Both the position numbers and the translations under genes were made by a program. Of a stretch of DNA of 64,000 nucleotides, positions 17,717-26,900 are shown in pieces. The number at the start of each line of letters is the position of its first letter. Position 1 is the stretch's first letter. Under the pieces are notes generated by a model. It had not been told where the DNA came from. It saw only the letters and a program-made list of their open reading frames with translations, and ran no database searches. This DNA is from JANQEU01 sp965228045 (lineage in GTDB: Bacteria > Bacteroidota > Bacteroidia > Cytophagales > Cyclobacteriaceae): NCBI GenBank assembly GCA_965228045.1, contig OZ245789.1, positions 1,674,001-1,738,000 on the forward strand, written 5' to 3'.

Positions 17717-20218
17717 GTGCCAACTCGAACACGAATAGTATTATTGACACTTTGTGTCATGGCGTTCACACAAACCTTGCTCGCTCAGCCCAACTGGAGC
17801 GATGAGCTGGAGAATGTGGATCGTGAGTTTGACAAAGGCAATTACAATTATGTAATAGCCACGGCTGACCGTGCCATGTCGCAATTGGCCATCAAGTCAG
17901 ACCCATTCTTATACCGTCAGTTTCTTCAATTTTCGGCGAAAGCCTATTTCGAATTGCCCAATTATGAGGAAGCCATTCAACGACACATTAGATATATTCT
18001 CCATTCCGAAAGACTGAATGTACGTTTCGGAGAGCTGGCCGAGGGCTATTACCTATTAGGTAAGGTATATCTTAAAATAAATGCCTTCGGCGAAGCGGAC
18101 AGGTGTTTTACAAAAAGTCATGACTTTTTCGCTCAGGACGGGGATCAGCTAGGCATGGCCAAATCTTTACAGGCATCTGCCCTTGCCGCTTTTAATTCAA
18201 AGGAGTTTTCCCGGGCTCAGGAGATATACACCGACCTTGTAGCGTTGCTAAACTCGAATGTATCGCTACCTGAAATAAAAGGTTTGATTTATGAAGGTCT
18301 GTTAAAATCCTGCCTAAATAATAAGGATTATTCGACTGGTTTGGATTTTGGTAAGAATTACATAAATGCGGAAAGTGCTGAATTGGGTATGAACCCGGAT
18401 ATTCCGTACTACATGAGCCAACTGGCTATCGAGGCCGGATCTGAGAAGGATGCTGTGAATTATGCACAATTGGCATCAGAGATATCACCAGATGATAAAC
18501 TGAAATATTTAAATCAACTGGCTAAATCTTATTTGAATGAAGGAAGGATTAGTGAGGCAGATGTACTATTAACATCCCAGGTTATTGAAGAAGCTCGAGG
18601 CTCCCAGGATTATGAACAATTGGTTGAAGCCTTCAATACCTTAGGAAAGATAGGACTTGAGACACAGGACTCTGAAATATCACTTTATTACCTGCAAGGC
18701 GCAGAGCAGATAGCCAGGGATAGAGACATGAGTGCGCTGCTTTTCGAAACGTATAGCCATCTTATAAGATTTTATACCTCTGCTGATTCCTCGCGTAAAG
18801 CCTCTTTCTACCGTGATAATCTTGTTCAATTGCAGCAACGAATAGATAAGGAGCTTTCGGATTTCAGGCTGAGTATTAATTCTGCAAACAACCTGGTCAG
18901 TAGAATGGAAATGGACATAAGGAATGAGTTTAGCAATGACTCCAAAGTGGCATTAAGCTCAACCAAAATTCCTTCCGGACAGATCAATGCGGAGGCTGCT
19001 GGCAACGTAGCAGATAATTCCAATACCCAGAGACTTGAGAACCTGGAACAGCAGCAGGCGGATGAGCTTTCCAGGAAAGAACGAATGATCATGCAGCAAC
19101 AATGGGAACTCCAAAAGGCCCAGATTCAGACGGCCCAGGAGCAGCAGAAGCTGCTAATAATCATCGTTTCATTTAGTTTATTGACAATTGTAATCCTGAC
19201 GGTATTCGTGTGGAGAGTAACCAGAAGTAACAAAATAATATCCAGAAAGAATACCGACCTTGCAAAACAGCAAAGAGAACTGGAAGAAGCTCAGGCTCAA
19301 TTAAAGGAGACCCTGGAGGTGGCGAAGAAAACCAGTGATAATCTCAGAGTATCCAATGCGGAGCTAAAGTCAGCACAATCACAGCTGATACATGCAGAGA
19401 AAATGTCTTCGTTGGGGCAATTGACTGCGGGAATTGTACATGAGATCAACAATCCTGTGAATTTTATCAGGGCTGGTATTGAAACATTGGACAGCACATT
19501 ATCGAAAACCCGTAAAATCCTGGCAGCACTACAAAACCTGGATGTCGACAATACAGATAATGTGACTACTCAGAAGCTGTTCAAGAAACTTGGTGATGAA
19601 TTGAGTCTTGCCTATGAAATCGTCCCAAACATTCTTAAAGATGTGTTATTTGGTACGAGCAGAATCAATGATATCATTAATAGCCTTCGAATTTTCTCCC
19701 GACAGGATGATGAGGATCCACAAGACGTATCTTTACATGGCATCATCGATTCGGCTTTATTGATTTTGAAAACCAAATATCTTCCCAAAGCCAAGATCAA
19801 GAAAAACTATGATTCTGAAATAGGTGAGATAAGCTGCTTTCCGGGTCAGCTTAATCAGGTGATCGTAAACATCGTGAGTAATGCAGTGGATGCAATCGCC
19901 GACCGGGGCGTGATCAATATTACCACCATTAATAAGGGTGAACAGGTAGCAATCGAAATTTCTGATTCAGGAGCCGGTATACCGGAAGAAATTCAGGAGC
20001 ATATTTTTGAACCATTTTATACCACCAAGGATGCAGGTACCGGTACGGGTCTGGGACTTTCAATTAGTTACTCTATCGTCGAGAAGCATGGAGGGTCCAT
20101 AATGGTGGACAGCAAGCAGGGAATTGGTACTAAATTTACGATCCTGATAAATAAAGTGATCAAGCATACACCAGGTCAGAAAAATACGAAATTGATCTCA
20201 GAAGATATATTGAATTAA
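17717..20218 (+). CDS. TPR-containing sensor histidine kinase
   Basis: 833 residues from a GTG start that opens a signal peptide ending near LLAQP. Residues about 30-400 are helical repeats of TPR type, expected in the periplasm. A membrane helix at about 479-499 is followed by a coiled coil and the kinase core: LGQLTAGIVHEINNPVNF with phosphoacceptor His575, QVIVNIVSNAVDAI (N box), DSGAGIPEE (G1) and GTGLGLSISYSIV (G2). There is no receiver domain and no response regulator nearby. It is the first gene of an eleven-gene run on this strand, 80 bases ahead of the FHA gene. Confidence 0.92.
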   Translation: MPTRTRIVLLTLCVMAFTQTLLAQPNWSDELENVDREFDKGNYNYVIATADRAMSQLAIKSDPFLYRQFLQFSAKAYFELPNYEEAIQRHIRYILHSERLNVRFGELAEGYYLLGKVYLKINAFGEADRCFTKSHDFFAQDGDQLGMAKSLQASALAAFNSKEFSRAQEIYTDLVALLNSNVSLPEIKGLIYEGLLKSCLNNKDYSTGLDFGKNYINAESAELGMNPDIPYYMSQLAIEAGSEKDAVNYAQLASEISPDDKLKYLNQLAKSYLNEGRISEADVLLTSQVIEEARGSQDYEQLVEAFNTLGKIGLETQDSEISLYYLQGAEQIARDRDMSALLFETYSHLIRFYTSADSSRKASFYRDNLVQLQQRIDKELSDFRLSINSANNLVSRMEMDIRNEFSNDSKVALSSTKIPSGQINAEAAGNVADNSNTQRLENLEQQQADELSRKERMIMQQQWELQKAQIQTAQEQQKLLIIIVSFSLLTIVILTVFVWRVTRSNKIISRKNTDLAKQQRELEEAQAQLKETLEVAKKTSDNLRVSNAELKSAQSQLIHAEKMSSLGQLTAGIVHEINNPVNFIRAGIETLDSTLSKTRKILAALQNLDVDNTDNVTTQKLFKKLGDELSLAYEIVPNILKDVLFGTSRINDIINSLRIFSRQDDEDPQDVSLHGIIDSALLILKTKYLPKAKIKKNYDSEIGEISCFPGQLNQVIVNIVSNAVDAIADRGVINITTINKGEQVAIEISDSGAGIPEEIQEHIFEPFYTTKDAGTGTGLGLSISYSIVEKHGGSIMVDSKQGIGTKFTILINKVIKHTPGQKNTKLISEDILN

Positions 20219-20298
20219 AAAACTTAAGAACTTAGCTAAGAAATACTGAATACCAAGTAAATGAACCAATCTATATACTAGAATCCAACAGCATTAAA

Positions 20299-21228
20299 AT
20301 GAAATATAAATCTATTTTTTACCTGTTTCTTATAACGCTTGTCGCAATCGGATTTCCTGGATTAGCTCAGGAATCAGATGATGAGCAGGTGATCCCTATT
20401 GACAGTATACTGAGCGATCCATCTCGTTTTAACAATGAATTTGTAAAAATAAAAGGCCAGGTAACACAGTTTACACCTGGTGATGCACAGTCTACCGCAA
20501 GCTATGTCATCAAGGGAGATTTTGGGACAGACATTAATGTGACTACCATGGATGTAAAACCAGAGGTTTTTTCCATCTATGTTATCTCCGGAACAGTTGT
20601 CATTGATCCCTATACGCAGCAGCCATATGTGATTGAAAAGGGCCGGACACTGGTAAAAGATAACACCGGAATGAATAATCCGATGGTGCTTTTCGGGATG
20701 TTTTCCGGTTTCCTGGTAATTGCTGTTTTGATCGTTGTTTTAATAGTTCGTACAAGTAAACCACCTTATGTAGCATCTGCCGAGGTGGCTGCCGAAAGGG
20801 CGATTACGGATTCTGAGTCCGATGAAGGTGTGGGGTATGATAATGATTTTAAAACGATAAGGATTCCTAGTAATTCACCGAAGACGCTGAAATTCATACC
20901 GGGTAAGCTGGTTGTGACATCAGGTGAAGACGAAGGCAAAGAATTTATGATCTCTGGTTTCCCGTCACCTGAAGGTAATGTCGTTTCCATTGGAAGAGAA
21001 GTGGTCACCGGTGATCGGGCTTACTCGCATATTCAGCTAACCGAAAAAACGATTTCCAGAAGACAAGCTGAGATTATCCAACAAAACGGCAAGCTGTTTT
21101 TAAGGAACCTTAGTGAAACCAATTATACTCAGCTCAATGGTGTGGAACTTTCACCTGAGGAGCAGGTAGAAGTGGAGCCTGATTCTGTTATCAGAATGGG
21201 TGAGCTGGAAATAAAGTACGTAGTATAA
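20299..21228 (+). CDS. membrane FHA-domain protein with periplasmic OB-like domain
   Basis: 309 residues. A signal-like segment ends near GLAQE; the following 100 or so residues (VKIKGQVTQFTPGD...VISGTVVIDPYT) look like an OB-type beta barrel in the periplasm. A membrane helix spans about residues 132-152. The C-terminal 90 residues form an FHA domain with SIGRE (near residue 231), the Ser-Arg of TISRRQAEI and the TQLNGVEL loop. FHA domains bind phosphothreonine peptides. The next two genes encode a PP2C phosphatase and a Ser/Thr kinase, so this is the likely phospho-reader of the set. Confidence 0.92.
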   Translation: MKYKSIFYLFLITLVAIGFPGLAQESDDEQVIPIDSILSDPSRFNNEFVKIKGQVTQFTPGDAQSTASYVIKGDFGTDINVTTMDVKPEVFSIYVISGTVVIDPYTQQPYVIEKGRTLVKDNTGMNNPMVLFGMFSGFLVIAVLIVVLIVRTSKPPYVASAEVAAERAITDSESDEGVGYDNDFKTIRIPSNSPKTLKFIPGKLVVTSGEDEGKEFMISGFPSPEGNVVSIGREVVTGDRAYSHIQLTEKTISRRQAEIIQQNGKLFLRNLSETNYTQLNGVELSPEEQVEVEPDSVIRMGELEIKYVV

Positions 21229-21247
21229 TAAATTATCCTCAGTCACC

Positions 21248-22495
21248 TTGAAGCTTGAATTCGCATATGAGTCATTTATAGGTCGCCGGGACGAAAACCA
21301 GGATGTGACCATTCAGGTTCAGGTAACCAATAGCATTTTGTTACTAGGAGTGGCAGATGGCATGGGTGGAGTTCGTGGTGGTAAAATGGCTAGCGAGCTG
21401 ACTTCCAGGGCCATTGGAGATTACATCAATTCCCTGGCAATTGAAGAATTTCATGAGAAAAACCTGAAAAGCATTCTAAAAGAGTGCTATGTCCAGGCTA
21501 ATGCCGCCATCTCTAGGGCGGTTGAAGATCAACCTCAATACAGAGGAATGGGGAGCACGCTCTGTCTACTGCTAATTTTCCACGATAAGTATGTCTGGTC
21601 CAATATTGGCGACAGTCGCATTTACAAAGTAGGTGAAAATTCCATCACTCAGATTACCGAAGATCATACCTATCTTCAGGAGCATTATGGCAAAGATGAA
21701 AAGGAAATTCCCGATACCATAAAGCGCCAGTATGAGCATTATCTGACTAAAAGTCTCGATGGGAATATGGAGGCACCAGACCTATTTCCAAGAAAGTCTG
21801 ATTATGAGCGTCTGAAACCCGGAGAGTTTTTCCTTTTATGCTCAGATGGATTGATTCTCGATAAGATGGGCAGAGACTTTAACCTGTTTAAGAGCATTGT
21901 CAACTCTTCTGATTCCGTGTCGAGAGCTGTTAAGAAATTGATAGACCACGCTTTTGACTCAGGTTCAAGGGATAATATAGCGGTTTCATTGCTAAGCATC
22001 AGAGACGACTTCTCTTCACGTGCATACGAGGCTTTGAAATCACCTTTCAATAAGGTTTCACTTTATTTGATTCTGGTGATAGCAATAGGATTTTCCACAT
22101 TCTTCCTGTACCAGGCCTTTTCTAATAACTCAGGTAGAATGGCTGCTTTTGAAAATGCAGCACTTCTTGATGAAATTCCTCAAAAATCAAGGAAAGAGGT
22201 GCTGGAATGGACCCCTTTAAAGCAATTTGACTATAATTCTCCTTTACGCCAGGGTTACCATATCCATTGGTTAGCTTATCCAGAGGTGGAGGATGTATTA
22301 AGATATGAAGTTCTGGTCAAGAATGAAGGAGAAGTCGTGGCTTTTAAGGAACTCAAACCAACCGCAAGAAAAATTAAAGTAGAGAAATTGAACCTGCAGG
22401 AAGATAGAGACTATAGTTTTGTTGTAAATGCCTTATTGAAGGATGGAAGCAAAGCATATGGTAATTCAGTCACATTTATAATTGAGGGACAGTGA
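21248..22495 (+). CDS. membrane PP2C-type Ser/Thr protein phosphatase
   Basis: 415 residues from a TTG start 20 bases after the FHA gene. Residues 1-250 are a PPM/PP2C phosphatase: RRDENQD (Asp15, Asp19), VADGMGGVRGG (Asp37), GSTLCLLLI, IGDSRIY, CSDGL and SRDNIAVSLL supply the metal-binding aspartates. A membrane helix at about 272-292 leads to a C-terminal beta domain of roughly 115 residues resembling fibronectin type III, placed in the periplasm. It should reverse phosphorylation by the kinase encoded next. The periplasmic extension is unusual and suggests control from outside the cytoplasm. Confidence 0.93.
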   Translation: MKLEFAYESFIGRRDENQDVTIQVQVTNSILLLGVADGMGGVRGGKMASELTSRAIGDYINSLAIEEFHEKNLKSILKECYVQANAAISRAVEDQPQYRGMGSTLCLLLIFHDKYVWSNIGDSRIYKVGENSITQITEDHTYLQEHYGKDEKEIPDTIKRQYEHYLTKSLDGNMEAPDLFPRKSDYERLKPGEFFLLCSDGLILDKMGRDFNLFKSIVNSSDSVSRAVKKLIDHAFDSGSRDNIAVSLLSIRDDFSSRAYEALKSPFNKVSLYLILVIAIGFSTFFLYQAFSNNSGRMAAFENAALLDEIPQKSRKEVLEWTPLKQFDYNSPLRQGYHIHWLAYPEVEDVLRYEVLVKNEGEVVAFKELKPTARKIKVEKLNLQEDRDYSFVVNALLKDGSKAYGNSVTFIIEGQ

Positions 22496-22496
22496 G

Positions 22497-23996
22497 ATGT
22501 CGGATATAGATAAAAATGACAACTCAATCCCCGATCCGGAGACACTGATTAGAAAATCACTCAGTGCCAAATATGACATTCAGGAAAAAATTGGTTCCGG
22601 TGGAATGGCAGTGGTTTATAAAGCCGTTCAAAGGACATTAAATCGACCTGTAGCCATAAAAATCGTTCATCAAAACTTTGTTCACGACAAAGAATTTATT
22701 GATCGGTTTATAAAAGAAGCCAGAGTAGCCGCCTCATTGAATCATCCGAACATCATAACCATCCATGATGTGGATTCCATTGGTCAGGTCAATTACATGA
22801 CAATGGAATATCTGGATGGTGAGCCATTATCCAATATCATCAGGAGAAAAGGAACCCTGGGGATAGCTGAAACACTACGAATTGTAGTACCTATAGCTCA
22901 GGCGTTGGACTATTTGCATAAAGCGGGCTACATCCACAGAGATGTCAAAAGTGGCAACATATTTCTATCCAGCGATGGTAGGCCTGTACTAACAGATTTC
23001 GGTATCGTGCATACCAATGAAAGCTTGTTGAGTCAACCAGGTACAGTTTTAGGTACTCCCGAATTCATGAGCCCTGAACAGGCGAATGGGCAGGAAATTG
23101 ATGGTCGTAGTGATTTATACAGTCTTGGTGTGATCATGTATGAGTGTCTCACTGGTCGCATGCCATTCCGGACTGATAATCCGTTAACTACGGTATTTAA
23201 GGTAATCAATGAACCACCGAAGGAACCTAGTGAAAGAAACCCGAAGATTCCGGATTGGTTAAATTCTCAGATTCTAAATCTTTTGTCAAAGAATCCTGAG
23301 AATAGGGTCCAGACCGGAAAGAAATTGGCGGCAAACCTGGTAAAGAAGCAGGTCGTTAATCATGAGTTCGGAGGTGAGCCACCGAAACCAGTAAAGGAAA
23401 AAACACCTCCTGTCGGCGCAACGCAAAAGATAAACATTGCGGACATCAAGAAGGCCGGTGAACTGGAATCAACCAAAAAACAAGATACTTCGAATAAAGA
23501 GGAGGTCTCTCAAACTAAATCCAGGAGACCACTTTTGATCTTGGTAGGAGTATTATGTGTTTTACTGACTTTAACCATTGTATATCTGAATGTTGAAGGA
23601 AAAGGTGTGGATACGGATTTAACTGAAGAAAATGAAGTGCCGGAAAATGACGGTTTCGAAAATATTGTTGAAAGTGATGATAATACGGTTTACACCAAAG
23701 TTGATGTTCATCCGGAATTTCCGGGGGGTATTTCAGCATATTATGATTATGCACAACAGAACATAAATACACCTGAGGAAAATTCAGATGTTTCAGGTAA
23801 AGTTCTTGTAGAGTTCGTTGTTGAGACTGATGGTTCTATATCCAATGTAAATACCATTAAAAGTTTAGAGCCAACTTATGATCAGGAGGCCGAAAGATTG
23901 ATCGGCAGTTTACCAAAGTTTAGACCAGGCGTATTAAATGGAAAGGCGGTCAGAGTGAAAGTGATTTTACCTGTCCAATTCGACATTAATGGTTAA
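22497..23996 (+). CDS. membrane Ser/Thr protein kinase fused to a TonB C-terminal-like domain
   Basis: 499 residues; the ATG at 22497 starts one base after the phosphatase stop. Residues about 25-290 form a complete Hanks-type kinase: IGSGGMAVVYKA, Lys55 in VAIKIV, HRDVKSGN with catalytic Asp149, DFG at Asp167 and GTPEFMSPEQ. A charged linker precedes a membrane helix at about 346-366. The last 100 residues (HPEFPGGISAYYDYAQ...VLVEFVVETDGSISNV...GKAVRVKVILPVQF) match the TonB C-terminal fold and lie in the periplasm. TonB-type domains usually contact outer membrane proteins. The stop overlaps the start of the giant protein gene. Confidence 0.93.
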   Translation: MSDIDKNDNSIPDPETLIRKSLSAKYDIQEKIGSGGMAVVYKAVQRTLNRPVAIKIVHQNFVHDKEFIDRFIKEARVAASLNHPNIITIHDVDSIGQVNYMTMEYLDGEPLSNIIRRKGTLGIAETLRIVVPIAQALDYLHKAGYIHRDVKSGNIFLSSDGRPVLTDFGIVHTNESLLSQPGTVLGTPEFMSPEQANGQEIDGRSDLYSLGVIMYECLTGRMPFRTDNPLTTVFKVINEPPKEPSERNPKIPDWLNSQILNLLSKNPENRVQTGKKLAANLVKKQVVNHEFGGEPPKPVKEKTPPVGATQKINIADIKKAGELESTKKQDTSNKEEVSQTKSRRPLLILVGVLCVLLTLTIVYLNVEGKGVDTDLTEENEVPENDGFENIVESDDNTVYTKVDVHPEFPGGISAYYDYAQQNINTPEENSDVSGKVLVEFVVETDGSISNVNTIKSLEPTYDQEAERLIGSLPKFRPGVLNGKAVRVKVILPVQFDING

Positions 23997-26900
23997 AAAG
24001 GTTCGAGTAAGTAATGCAATGCGGTCACCAAATAAATTCATATGTGCGCTGCTTATATTATTATGTCTGACGACTCTCGTTTCGGGTCAGACACTCGATA
24101 CTGTTGTTGTAAACGCTGATAATACTTCCGCCACAATTGCATTTAGCGAACCCGTATATACCAATAGCGGAGGTACTGGTGTTCTTGAAATGGCTGATTT
24201 AACGGTTGAGACAAGTGGGTCATCATCTGTAACCGTTAGTTCCTGGGATGTATCCCAAAATCCTGATGATTCTGTAGCTACCTTGTCCATTACTTTAAGT
24301 GGTAATGCGCAGTCCGGTGATTCGTTGGTGGTGACTGTCAATCCATCTTCAATCTACACAGCCACAATGGTAGAAGTATCGGGAAGCGTGATAAATACCC
24401 TTTCCGACCTGACAAATCCATTGGTTAATCAGATAGTACTTACAACCGATACTATTTCAGATGATGACGTTGGTGCATTTACAATTTCGGTAGAATACAA
24501 TGAAGTAATGCAGGATGATGGCGGTGCAGATCCTACTATTTCCTTTCCTTCAATTTCTCAAAATACACTTACGAGTCCGGTTTATGACTGGCCTGACAAT
24601 AGTACTTTCCGAGCTAGTTACTCGGTTGTTGATTACCCGGAATCGATTACAGGTATAGACATCCAGGTCACCGGAGGTACGGATACAGCCGGAAATGTGC
24701 ACGGAACGTACGACAGCCTTGATGCGCTGGTCATAGACACAGAGAACCCGAGTGTTTCGACGCTGGTGTTTGAGGGGGGAGAAGACAGCTTGAGTGATGC
24801 TACGGGCACGTTGGAGGTCTTGGTGACCTTCAGTGAGGTGATGGACCAGACGAGCACTCCGCTTCTGACCTACACGCCGACGGTTACCGGTGCCTTACAG
24901 TCGACCGGTTCCGGCTGGGATGATTCGGACACTTACCGTTTCAGTTACAATGTACTTGACAGTGTGAGTCTGGGTTCTGTGGACATCGAGGTGAGTGGCG
25001 GCACCGACCTTGTGGGCAACACCTCTCTGGACAGTTTATTCAGCGACACGCTGTACATAGATACTAAGAACCCGAGTGTTTCGACGCTGGTGTTTGAGGG
25101 GGGAGAAGACAGTCTGAGTGATGCTACGGGCACGTTGGAGGTCTTGGTGACCTTCAGTGAGGTGATGGACCAGACGAGCACTCCGCTTCTGACCTACACG
25201 CCGACGGTTACCGGTGCCTTACAGTCGACCGGTTCCGGCTGGGATGATTCGGACACTTACCGTTTCAGTTACAATGTACTTGACAGTGTGAGTCTGGGTT
25301 CTGTGGACATCGAGGTTAGTGGTGGCACCGACCTTGTGGGCAACACCTCTCTGGACAGTTTATTCAGCGACACGCTGTACATAGATACTAAGAACCCGAG
25401 CGTTTCGACGCTGGTGTTTGAGGGGGGAGAAGACAGCTTGAGTGATGCTACGGGCACGTTGGAGGTCTTGGTGACCTTCAGTGAGGTGATGGACCAGACG
25501 AGCACTCCGCTTCTGACCTACACGCCGACGGTTACCGGTGCCTTACAGTCGACCGGTTCCGGCTGGGATGATTCGGACACTTACCGTTTCAGTTACAATG
25601 TACTTGACAGTGTGAGTCTGGGTTCTGTAGACATCGAGGTGAGTGGCGGCACCGACCTTGTGGGCAACACCTCTCTGGGCAGTTTATTCAGCGACACGCT
25701 GTACATAGATACTAAGAACCCGAGCGTTTCGACGCTGGTGTTTGAGGGGGGAGAAGACAGTCTGAGTGATGCTACGGGCACGTTGGAGGTCTTGGTGACC
25801 TTCAGTGAGGTGATGGACCAGACGAGCACTCCGCTTCTGACCTACACGCCGACGGTTACCGGTGCCTTACAGTCGACCGGTTCCGGCTGGGATGATTCGG
25901 ACACTTACCGTTTCAGTTACAATGTACTTGACAGTGTGAGTCTGGGTTCTGTGGACATCGAGGTGAGTGGCGGCACCGACCTTGTGGGCAACACCTCTCT
26001 GGACAGTTTATTCAGCGACACGCTGTACATAGATACTAAGAACCCGAGCGTTTCGACGCTGGTGTTTGAGGGGGGAGAAGACAGTCTGAGTGATGCTACG
26101 GGCACGTTGGAGGTCTTGGTGACCTTCAGTGAGGTGATGGACCAGACGAGCACTCCGCTTCTGACCTACACGCCGACGGTTACCGGTGCCTTACAGTCGA
26201 CCGGTTCCGGCTGGGATGATTCGGACACTTACCGTTTCAGTTACAATGTGCTTGACAGCATCAGCCTTGGGATCATGGACATCACCGTCAGTGGCGGCAC
26301 CGACCTTGTGGGCAACACCTCTCTGGACAGTTTATTCAGCGACACGCTGTACATAGATACTAAGAACCCGAGCGTTTCGATGCTGGTGTTTGAGGGGGGA
26401 GAAGACAGTCTGAGTGATGCTACGGGCACGTTGGAGGTCTTGGTGACCTTCAGTGAGGTGATGGACCAGACGAGCACTCCGCTTCTGACCTACACGCCGA
26501 CGGTTACCGGTGCCTTACAGTCGACCGGTTCCGGCTGGGATGATTCGGACACTTACCGTTTCAGTTACAATGTACTTGACAGTGTGAGTCTGGGTTCTGT
26601 AGACATCGAGGTGAGTGGCGGCACCGACCTTGTGGGCAACACCTCTCTGGACAGTTTATTCAGCGACACGCTGTACATAGATACTAAGAACCCGAGCGTT
26701 TCGATGCTGGTGTTTGAGGGGGGAGAAGACAGTCTGAGTGATGCTACGGGCACGTTGGAGGTCTTGGGCTGGGATGATTCGGACACTTACCGTTTCAGTT
26801 ACAATGTACTTGACAGTGTGAGTCTGGGTTCTGTAGACATCGAGGTGAGTGGCGGCACCGACCTTGTGGGCAACACCTCTCTGGACAGTTTATTCAGCGA

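Noticed and set aside
20231..20240. 10-bp palindrome CTTAGCTAAG between the histidine kinase and FHA genes
   Set aside because: Short, A/T-rich and without flanking symmetry or a T-run; not enough for an operator or terminator call.
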